DNA of 6,964 bases, from the NCBI GenBank assembly GCA_902465015.1, contig CABQLK010000065.1, forward strand, positions 1 to 6,964, written 5' to 3'. Made by a program: the position numbers and the translations under genes. Origin of the DNA: an uncultured Collinsella sp. (GTDB taxonomy: Bacteria > Actinomycetota > Coriobacteriia > Coriobacteriales > Coriobacteriaceae). This document shows, piece after piece, positions 1-4,842 of the stretch (positions within the stretch are counted from its first letter, which is position 1; every line of letters begins with the position of its first letter). Under the pieces are notes generated by a model that was not told the DNA's origin, did no database searches, and saw only the letters and a program-made list of their open reading frames with translations.

Positions 1-19
1 TATTCAAAAGTAAAAAGCC

Positions 20-1024
20 TTATCGGTTCTCGATGCTGCCGATGTTTTTGAGCTCGATGGAGATGAGGCCGTTGGGCTCGTTGACGAACTCGATGTACTC
101 GGAGTTCGAACCCATCTCGGCCGGGAAGCTGATCTCGATACCCGTGTCGGTACGAATCTTATGATTGCGCACCGCTGCGCGTTCGACCTGTTTGCGCTCC
201 ACGGGCACACGCTTGGGCACCTTCTCCTCGGTCAGTGCCGCGCGCACGCTCTCCTTGATAACCGGCTCGTCCTCAAAGACCTCATCGACAATATCCCAAG
301 GCGGCAGCTCCTCGTCATCCTCAACCTTCTCGGTAACCGCAGCCTTAACCTTAGCGAGCGCTACAGCCGTGTTGGCACCATGCTCCTCGGCGACTTCCTC
401 GACCACACGCGTCACGGTGTCGATAACCTCCTTGCCCGATACGCCCGTGTCGCACTGCAGCAGGCCATCGGGGATAAGCATACGGTCCTCGCCGGCGATC
501 TTGCGCTTCTTGTCCACGTAGCCGATCTCCATGGTACTCGCGCGCACGATGGCATAGCTCGGCACCTTTTGCGAGGGGTTCGGCAGAATGGCGTAGTGGC
601 GCGCGATGTCGTTGCGCACCTCCCCCTCCTCGCGGCCCACTTCGTGCATAAAAGCCTGCTTTGAGCCCAGCAGCATCACGGCAAACCAGCGGGCATCCTC
701 ATCGTCGTCAAAATCGGCCACGAGCACGTCGGTGGACTCGGCTTTCTCGGCTTTGGTGAGCTCGGAGGAAATAAACTCCGCAATCTGCTGCGACAGGTCC
801 ACGAACTCGCGCTCGCCAAAGAAATAGCCCTTGAGCTCGCCGCCGAATGCGGAGTTCTCGGCAAACGTGGCGCGTTTATTATCGGCCGAGGTACGTGCGC
901 GGCGCAGATGCGTGGTCACGAAGTTGCGCACGGTACGGCTCTCGATATCGAGCTCGCGCTGGCTCATGACGTTGACGGCAGAGTCAAAGTCCAGAATATG
1001 CAGAATCGCGTGATTGATTTTCAT
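20..1024 (-). CDS. Nucleoid-associated protein, NA37 (YejK/NdpA-like) family
   Basis: This gene encodes a 334-residue protein that I recognise as a member of the 37-kDa nucleoid-associated family (NA37, to which E. coli YejK/NdpA belongs). These cytoplasmic proteins associate with the bacterial nucleoid; their precise role is poorly defined. Family features seen are the N-terminal MKINHAILHILDF, a mixed alpha/beta body with the acidic DFDDDEDARWF (104-114) followed by AVMLLGSKQAFMHE (115-128), and the C-terminal HKIRTDTGIEISFPAEM (288-304) and a terminal block ISIELKNIG (321-329). An acidic, Lys/Glu-rich linker spans roughly 205-285. The start at 1024 is chosen over an in-frame ATG at 1033, because the only Shine-Dalgarno-like GGA (1034-1036) directly abuts the upstream ATG but sits 9 nt from this one. 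It is the last gene of the minus-strand run and is separated from the hydrolase by 96 bp. Family call is confident; function in this organism is not known. Confidence 0.88.
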   Translation of the reverse strand: MKINHAILHILDFDSAVNVMSQRELDIESRTVRNFVTTHLRRARTSADNKRATFAENSAFGGELKGYFFGEREFVDLSQQIAEFISSELTKAEKAESTDVLVADFDDDEDARWFAVMLLGSKQAFMHEVGREEGEVRNDIARHYAILPNPSQKVPSYAIVRASTMEIGYVDKKRKIAGEDRMLIPDGLLQCDTGVSGKEVIDTVTRVVEEVAEEHGANTAVALAKVKAAVTEKVEDDEELPPWDIVDEVFEDEPVIKESVRAALTEEKVPKRVPVERKQVERAAVRNHKIRTDTGIEISFPAEMGSNSEYIEFVNEPNGLISIELKNIGSIENR

Positions 1025-1033
1025 ATACGGCAT

Positions 1034-1036
1034 TCC
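1034..1036 (-). promoter_or_regulatory. Weak ribosome binding site that decides the NA37 start
   Basis: The minus strand reads GAACGGA immediately before an ATG at 1033, and a second in-frame ATG lies at 1024. Spacing is 0 nt to the first and 9 nt to the second, so initiation at 1024 (MKIN...) is favoured. The Shine-Dalgarno match is short. Confidence 0.45.
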
Positions 1037-1062
1037 GTTCTAGATCGATTTCGGCACGAACC

Positions 1063-1068
1063 AGTATA
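1063..1068 (-). promoter_or_regulatory. Candidate -10 box for the nucleoid-protein gene
   Basis: The minus strand carries TATACT, 5 of 6 matches to the sigma-A -10 consensus, about 38 bp upstream of the chosen start codon. No convincing -35 hexamer is seen at 16-19 bp. The 87-bp gap to the preceding gene is large enough to hold a promoter. If used, transcription would begin near 1056, giving a leader of about 30 nt. Confidence 0.35.
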
Positions 1069-1097
1069 GCGGTCGAGCCCGCCCCAGACGCATCGAA

Positions 1098-1120
1098 GAC
1101 AGGTTGCTTTGCACCAATGG
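1098..1120 (-). repeat. Inverted repeat copy 1, abutting the hydrolase stop codon
   Basis: Read on the minus strand, the element is CCATTGG followed by TGCAAAGCAACCTGTC. It begins at the first base after the hydrolase TAG. The 19-nt core TGGTGCAAAGCAACCTGTC matches the copy at 2312-2330 (plus strand) at 17 of 19 positions, and the two copies face in opposite directions. Both copies also carry CATTGG just outside the core, separated by five extra bases in copy 2. Seen directly; its nature (terminal repeat of a mobile unit, or a dispersed intergenic repeat) is inferred. Confidence 0.6.
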
Positions 1121-2281
1121 CTAGCGCAAGAGCTCGGACTGCCAAACCTCGAGCTGTTCTGCCAAACTCTTGCCGGCAGCGGGCATGTCGATCTGGGGTC
1201 GTTTGGGCAGCAATGCGCATTTAAGGATTGCCGCGATGGTCTGCGAGACAAAGCGTCGCGTATCCTTGTCAAAGCCTTGCGCAGCCTGGAGCATCACGGG
1301 CAGGCTCTCGCGCAGATTCCCAGCGATATCCGCAAACCGCTCAGCACCCGTAGCCTCAAACACGGAGAACAACGCATCTACAAAACGCTCGCGCTCGCTA
1401 GGCGACACTGCAAGCAACATCTCGCGAATAGAGCCATCGACGTATCGAGCACCGGCGGACAGGCGCTCGCAGTACACGAAGTCGCGACCATCAACCACCC
1501 AGCTAAAGGGATTGTGTTGCAGCAGGCTGAACTCGGTGCTCTCAACGATGGCATAGTCCTCCTGTGTCTCGAACATCATGCCAAAGATCGACGACCGAGG
1601 TAGCGTCTTGTCGATTCGACCGGAAAGATCGGCAAAGGCGTCGCCGTTCAGGAACTCCTCGACGAAGCCCGGACCATCATGGGAATATGCCCGTTCGATT
1701 CGCTCACGGGCGATGTTGGAGCACATTGCCGCACCGTACACCGCAAGGTTTCCACCCTTGGAATGACCTCCGCACAAAAGCGGCCCGTCAATCGCATTCG
1801 CCGCCTCGTCCACATAACGTGCCGCGGATTCCTGGGCCGGCACAGGACACCGGAACGCCATGTTAAAGTCCTCTTTCCAACCCACAATCGTGCTGTCGGT
1901 CCCCCGGAAGGAAAGATAACTAAACCCCGCAGGAAACCGGAACGCCATGGCTGCAAACTGCTCTGTCGCCACCACATCGCTCACGGCACGATAGCCGCAA
2001 ACGCGCACGCCACGGTAGCGAGGGCTTGCTGCCACAGCCTCCAACAGGGCACGGCTCCCCTCCGGATCCCACAGGTCGCCAATCATGTCTTGGTAGCACT
2101 CGGCGCGCAGCAGCTCGCGTACGTCTAGGCCCTGCCAGTTCGTCAGCTCCGCCATATCACCCGGCAAACGCAAATAGGACAACCACGCAAAAACCAGGCT
2201 ATCCACCGCGCAGAACGGCCGTTCCTCAAACGGATCAAACGCCGTCTGGGCATAGGTCAAAAAATTAGGCGAATCCGACAT
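1121..2281 (-). CDS. DUF2974 (Mbeg1-like) alpha/beta-hydrolase, lipase-like
   Basis: This encodes a 386-residue protein of the DUF2974/Mbeg1-like family, predicted serine hydrolases related to class 3 lipases. Visible signatures are FRGTD (125-129) followed by WKEDFN (135-140), as in the oxyanion-hole region of lipases, and the nucleophile elbow GHSKGGN (172-178) with probable catalytic Ser174. The family block HDGPGF (201-206) and the late HNPFSW (256-261) follow and may supply acid and base residues. No signal peptide or membrane segment is evident, so it is probably cytoplasmic; the substrate is unknown. The open frame runs upstream to 2485, but that part crosses the ldh terminator and overlaps ldh coding sequence. 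The ATG at 2281 is the natural start, preceded by GGGAGGG. Flanking inverted repeats (1098-1120 and 2303-2330) suggest it may be an inserted cassette. The family call is strong; enzymatic activity is inferred. Confidence 0.85.
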   Translation of the reverse strand: MSDSPNFLTYAQTAFDPFEERPFCAVDSLVFAWLSYLRLPGDMAELTNWQGLDVRELLRAECYQDMIGDLWDPEGSRALLEAVAASPRYRGVRVCGYRAVSDVVATEQFAAMAFRFPAGFSYLSFRGTDSTIVGWKEDFNMAFRCPVPAQESAARYVDEAANAIDGPLLCGGHSKGGNLAVYGAAMCSNIARERIERAYSHDGPGFVEEFLNGDAFADLSGRIDKTLPRSSIFGMMFETQEDYAIVESTEFSLLQHNPFSWVVDGRDFVYCERLSAGARYVDGSIREMLLAVSPSERERFVDALFSVFEATGAERFADIAGNLRESLPVMLQAAQGFDKDTRRFVSQTIAAILKCALLPKRPQIDMPAAGKSLAEQLEVWQSELLR

Positions 2282-2283
2282 GG

Positions 2284-2290
2284 CCCTCCC
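2284..2290 (-). promoter_or_regulatory. Strong but closely spaced ribosome binding site of the hydrolase
   Basis: The minus strand reads GGGAGGG then CC then ATG. The purine run is a good anti-16S match, but the GGAGG core is only 3 nt from the start codon, tighter than the usual 5-9 nt. It still supports the ATG at 2281, since no other in-frame start lies nearby. Confidence 0.5.
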
Positions 2291-2302
2291 ATCAACTATG
2301 GT

Positions 2303-2330
2303 GCATTGGGGTGGTGCAAAGTAACCTGAC
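2303..2330 (+). repeat. Inverted repeat copy 2, upstream of the hydrolase start
   Basis: On the plus strand this reads GCATTGG, five further bases, then TGCAAAGTAACCTGAC. Its core 2312-2330 matches copy 1 at 17 of 19 positions in the opposite orientation. It lies between the ldh terminator and the hydrolase start codon, 21 bp from the latter. It is also partly self-complementary: GGGGTGGT (2308-2315) can pair with ACC-TG-ACCCC (2324-2333), leaving TG as a bulge. Confidence 0.6.
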
Positions 2331-2341
2331 CCCCTCGCACC

Positions 2342-2377
2342 AAAAAGGCGCCCGGACCGTGTGGCCCGGACGCCTTT
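2342..2377 (-). terminator. Intrinsic terminator of ldh
   Basis: On the minus strand GGCGTCCGGGCC pairs with GGTCCGGGCGCC through a 4-nt loop (ACAC), and five T residues follow (2346-2342). The 12-bp stem includes two G-U pairs that form only in the minus-strand RNA, which fixes the direction. An AAA/TTT extension flanks the stem. It begins about 32 bp after the ldh stop codon and separates ldh from the hydrolase. Confidence 0.9.
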
Positions 2378-2408
2378 CATTGTAGTCTGTTGCCCAAAAG
2401 AGCTTGAT

Positions 2409-3359
2409 TTAGCAGGAGAAGTCGACGCTGTCGATGATGTCCTTGAGGGCCTTTGCGGAGGCGGTGAGCTCATGCTGCTCGTCATCGTTCAGCGGCACGG
2501 GGACGCGGCAGACAACGCCATCGCGGCCGACGACGGTCGGCATGGAGATGGCCAGATCGGACAGGCCATACTCGCCCACCATGAGCGAGGAAACGGGCAG
2601 AACGGTCTGCTCGTCACGCATAACAGCGGTGCAGATGCGCTTGACAGCCATGGCGACGCCGTAGTAGGTGGCGTGCTTCTTCTCGATGATGGTGTAGGCG
2701 GAGTTCTTGACGTCCTCGGCGATGCGCTTCTCGGCGGTCTCATGCTCCAGGTGGCCGTGAAGCTCGCAGAAGGTGTTCAGCGGAACGCCAGCAACCTGAG
2801 CGCTGGACCAAGCGACAAACTCGGAGTCGCCGTGCTCGCCCATGACATAGGCCTGGACATCGCGCGGGTCAACCTCGACGTGGGCACCAAGCATCTGCTG
2901 CAGACGGCCGGTGTCGAGCACGGTACCGGAGCCGATGACATGGCCCTCGGGCAGGCCGGACATCTTGATGGCAGCATAGGTCAGAACATCAACCGGGTTG
3001 GAGACGATGAGCAGAATGCCGTCGAAGCCGGACTTCTTAATCTCGGGGATAATAGACTTAAAGATGTTGACGTTCTTATTGACCAGGTCCAGGCGGGTCT
3101 CACCGGGCTTCTGGGCAGCGCCAGCGGTGACGACGATCATGGCGGCGTCGGCGACATCGGAATAATCGCCGGCGTAGATCTTCATCGGCTCGGCAAACGT
3201 CATGCCGTGCGCGATATCCAGGGCCTCACCCTCGGCACGGTTTTTGTCCACGTCGATGAGGACCATCTCGGAGAACAGACCGCTCTGCATCAGCGCGAAC
3301 GCCGAAGACGAACCGACGAAACCGCAGCCGACAATAGCGACCTTCTTCTCGTTAACCAT
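2409..3359 (-). CDS. ldh: L-lactate dehydrogenase
   Basis: This 316-residue NAD-dependent L-lactate dehydrogenase reduces pyruvate to lactate while reoxidising NADH in the cytoplasm during fermentation. The Rossmann motif GCGFVGS is at 11-17, with Asp36 placed to bind the NAD ribose. The substrate loop AAQKPGETR (81-89) holds Gln83, which favours lactate over malate dehydrogenase, and Arg89. Asn121 (SNPVD), Asp149 and Arg152 (LDTGR), catalytic His176 (GEHGDSE) and Thr231 before YYG complete the active site, so the enzyme looks intact and of normal length. The ATG at 3359 fits the family N-terminus and has GGGAG 6 nt upstream; the frame stays open to 3437, but that extension runs through a leader hairpin. 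It has its own terminator at 2342-2377. A candidate promoter at 3449-3454 and palindromes further upstream suggest separate regulation. I see no clear Rex operator. Confidence 0.96.
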   Translation of the reverse strand: MVNEKKVAIVGCGFVGSSSAFALMQSGLFSEMVLIDVDKNRAEGEALDIAHGMTFAEPMKIYAGDYSDVADAAMIVVTAGAAQKPGETRLDLVNKNVNIFKSIIPEIKKSGFDGILLIVSNPVDVLTYAAIKMSGLPEGHVIGSGTVLDTGRLQQMLGAHVEVDPRDVQAYVMGEHGDSEFVAWSSAQVAGVPLNTFCELHGHLEHETAEKRIAEDVKNSAYTIIEKKHATYYGVAMAVKRICTAVMRDEQTVLPVSSLMVGEYGLSDLAISMPTVVGRDGVVCRVPVPLNDDEQHELTASAKALKDIIDSVDFSC

Positions 3360-3384
3360 TAGAAACTCCCATCTCTCTCCACAA

Positions 3385-3417
3385 ACAAGCCGCCCGGGAA
3401 CGACCCGAGCGGCTTGT
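3385..3417 (-). terminator. Terminator-like hairpin in the ldh leader (possible attenuator)
   Basis: On the minus strand ACAAGCCGCTCGGG pairs with CCCGGGCGGCTTGT around a 5-nt TCGTT loop. The 14-bp stem is continuous in minus-strand RNA because of one U-G pair, whereas plus-strand RNA has a C/A mismatch there. TTGTTTG-like sequence follows the stem, a weaker T-tract than at the other two terminators. It lies 25-58 nt upstream of the ldh ATG and about 145 nt past the aminotransferase stop. It may end aminotransferase transcription or act as a leader structure or attenuator for ldh. Confidence 0.65.
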
Positions 3418-3448
3418 CGTAATCCCAATACATCCAATCGGGACTTTG

Positions 3449-3454
3449 ATTATG
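3449..3454 (-). promoter_or_regulatory. Candidate -10 box for ldh
   Basis: The minus strand reads CATAAT, 5 of 6 matches to TATAAT, in the 201-bp gap between the aminotransferase and ldh. The -35 region is poor (TCGATT at about 18 bp). If used, the transcript would start near 3442 with a leader of about 80 nt that contains the 3385-3417 hairpin. Confidence 0.35.
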
Positions 3455-3496
3455 CCCCTATTCGCAGCCGAAAATCGACCGTTTACCGAAATTGTT

Positions 3497-3520
3497 TGCA
3501 GTATTCGTAAAATAACTGCA
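3497..3520. promoter_or_regulatory. Palindrome TGCAGT-N12-ACTGCA, candidate operator
   Basis: Perfect 6-bp inverted arms TGCAGT (3497-3502) and ACTGCA (3515-3520) flank 12 AT-rich bases, and ATT/AAT next to the arms adds partial symmetry. The centre lies about 66 bp upstream of the transcription start predicted from 3449-3454, a position typical of activator sites. It could bind a dimeric regulator of ldh; none is identified. Confidence 0.35.
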
Positions 3521-3534
3521 CGAAATCGGTTTCG
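3521..3534. repeat. Small inverted repeat CGAAA-TCGG-TTTCG
   Basis: A perfect 5-bp inverted repeat with a 4-bp spacer directly abuts the 3497-3520 palindrome, 27 bp after the aminotransferase stop codon. It could be part of a composite operator or a small mRNA 3'-end hairpin. No T-tract follows, so it is not a convincing terminator. Confidence 0.3.
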
Positions 3535-3560
3535 AGCTATTGACGAGCCGAAACAGGTTT

Positions 3561-4724
3561 CTAATACAGGCCCGCCTCGCGAATGGCCTCGACAGCCAAA
3601 GCGATCTGATCGGGCGGCAGGACCAGCGCCATGCGCACGTGCCCCTCGCCCGAAGGGCCAAAGCTCGCGCCCGGCGTCACCACAACGCCGGCCTTCTCCA
3701 TAAGCTCCTCGCAAAACGCCATGGAATCGGTGCGACCACCGGGAAGCTTGGCCCACACAAACATAGAGCCATGCGCGTTGGGACGCTCCCAGCCCAGGCC
3801 CTCAAGACCGTCGCACAGGGCATCGCGGCGTTCCTGGTACTTCAGACGCTGCGCCTCGACCTCATCGCGCGGACCGTTCAGGCAGGCGATGGCGGCCTTC
3901 TGAATCGGGAAGAACATACCGAAGTCGATCTGGCCGCGCAGCTTGGCAAAGGCCGAGACCACGTCCTCGCGGCCGACCAAAAAGCCGATGCGGGCACCGG
4001 TGACGTTAAACGACTTGGAAAGCGAGAAGAACTCCACGCCCACCTCAAGCGCACCGGGATACTGCAAGAAGCTGCCGCCGGGCTCGCCGTCGAACACGAT
4101 GTCGGAGTACGCGTTGTCATGAACGATCAACAGATCATGCTCGCGGGCAAAGGCGATAATCTCCTCGTAGACCTCGGGCGTGCCCACCGAGCCGACCGGG
4201 TTCGCGGGCAGCGACACGATCATATACTTGGCACGATCGGCCACCTCGGGATCGATACCCGCCACATAGGGCAGGTAATTATGCTCGGCAACCAGCGGAT
4301 AGTATTCGAGCTTGGCATCGGCGATCTTGGCACCCGCCTCAAAGACCGGGTAGCACGGATCGGGAACCAGAATGGTGTCACCCGGATCGAGCAGGGCCAG
4401 GCCCAAATGGCCCACGCCCTCCTGCGTGCCGTTGCACGACTGCACCATAGACGGCGTAATGCCCGAAACGCCAAAGCGACGCTCATAGTAATCGCACACG
4501 GCTTGCTTGAGTTCGGGCAGGTCGCGCAGGGCATACTTCCACATCTCGGGATCTTGGGCTGCCTGCGTGAGCGCCTCGACCACGTGGTCGTACGGCTTAA
4601 AGTCGGGCGTGCCCACGCTCATGTTGTAAATGGTCTTGCCCTGAGCCTTCAGCGCGAGAAGTTTGTTGTTGAGCGAGGCGAAGACCTCCGCGCCAAAGCG
4701 GTCGAGACGCTGCGATGCCTGCAT
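3561..4724 (-). CDS. PLP-dependent class I/II aminotransferase (AlaC/DapL-like)
   Basis: This 387-residue fold-type I aminotransferase moves an amino group between an amino acid and a 2-oxo acid using pyridoxal phosphate. Key features are the substrate-region NMSVGTPDF (34-42), Asn175 in ANPVG, the cofactor-contacting HDNAYSDIVFDG (202-213), the Schiff-base Lys237 in FFSLSKSFN (232-240), and the carboxylate-binding Arg364 in GHVRMAL (361-367). SMFVWAKLP (320-328) and PGASFG (351-356) match the C-terminal domain. The pattern resembles the alanine transaminase AlaC and LL-diaminopimelate aminotransferase DapL group, so alanine/pyruvate, aspartate or diaminopimelate chemistry is possible; the exact substrate cannot be read from sequence. 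The ATG at 4724 is preceded by AAAGG with a 7-nt spacer and fits the family N-terminus. The frame stays open to a TTG at 4814, but that stretch encodes the nadE terminator hairpin. The start codon is unusually close to that terminator. Confidence 0.93.
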   Translation of the reverse strand: MQASQRLDRFGAEVFASLNNKLLALKAQGKTIYNMSVGTPDFKPYDHVVEALTQAAQDPEMWKYALRDLPELKQAVCDYYERRFGVSGITPSMVQSCNGTQEGVGHLGLALLDPGDTILVPDPCYPVFEAGAKIADAKLEYYPLVAEHNYLPYVAGIDPEVADRAKYMIVSLPANPVGSVGTPEVYEEIIAFAREHDLLIVHDNAYSDIVFDGEPGGSFLQYPGALEVGVEFFSLSKSFNVTGARIGFLVGREDVVSAFAKLRGQIDFGMFFPIQKAAIACLNGPRDEVEAQRLKYQERRDALCDGLEGLGWERPNAHGSMFVWAKLPGGRTDSMAFCEELMEKAGVVVTPGASFGPSGEGHVRMALVLPPDQIALAVEAIREAGLY

Positions 4725-4742
4725 GGTGCCACCTTTCGATAT

Positions 4743-4774
4743 AAAAAACGCGGCGCTCCGACAAGAGCGCCGCG
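4743..4774 (-). terminator. Strong intrinsic terminator after nadE, within the aminotransferase leader
   Basis: On the minus strand CGCGGCGCTC and GAGCGCCGCG form a perfect 10-bp GC-rich stem around a 6-nt TTGTCG loop, followed directly by six T residues (4748-4743). It lies about 70 bp after the nadE stop. The T-run ends only 18 nt before the aminotransferase ATG, leaving room for a ribosome binding site but not for a promoter. Confidence 0.92.
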
Positions 4775-4785
4775 CGATACGGGCC

Positions 4786-4814
4786 ATCAGATTGCAAAAG
4801 TGTAACGCTTGCAA
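4786..4814 (-). promoter_or_regulatory. Candidate aminotransferase promoter with paired TTGCAA boxes
   Basis: The minus strand has TTGCAA (4814-4809), a 17-bp spacer and TCTGAT (4791-4786), each 4 of 6 matches to the -35 and -10 consensus. A second TTGCAA occupies 4797-4792; each box is self-palindromic, so the pair could also be an operator. Transcription would start near 4779, placing the terminator hairpin at the extreme 5' end of the mRNA. Confidence 0.28.
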
Positions 4815-4842
4815 CCCCCGTATTGGTTCAATTTAGCCAACC

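Noticed and set aside
1..50. Possible terminator at the 3' end of the nucleoid-protein gene (ATCGG/CCGAT arms with T-rich sequence downstream on the minus strand).
   Set aside because: The stem is only 5 bp with a 12-nt loop, sits inside the coding end, and the window stops before any better structure could be seen.
2282..2485. N-terminal extension of the hydrolase frame into ldh.
   Set aside because: The extension runs through the ldh terminator and the last 77 bases of ldh and is Ser/Pro/Arg-rich low-complexity sequence, while the ATG at 2281 has a ribosome binding site.
2361..3362. A plus-strand open frame of about 330 codons antisense to ldh.
   Set aside because: It mirrors ldh, starts inside the ldh terminator and encodes a low-complexity Gly/Asp/Val/Leu-rich product with no motif.
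3360..3437. N-terminal extension of ldh by 26 codons.
   Set aside because: It crosses the leader hairpin, while the ATG at 3359 has GGGAG 6 nt upstream and the expected family N-terminus close to the Rossmann motif.
3360..3560. A Rex (redox) operator upstream of ldh.
   Set aside because: No TTGTGA-N6-TCACAA-like sequence is present; the palindromes there have different arms.
3540..4805. A plus-strand open frame of about 420 codons antisense to the aminotransferase.
   Set aside because: It is a shadow of a gene with all PLP-enzyme motifs, and its own translation shows no family signature.
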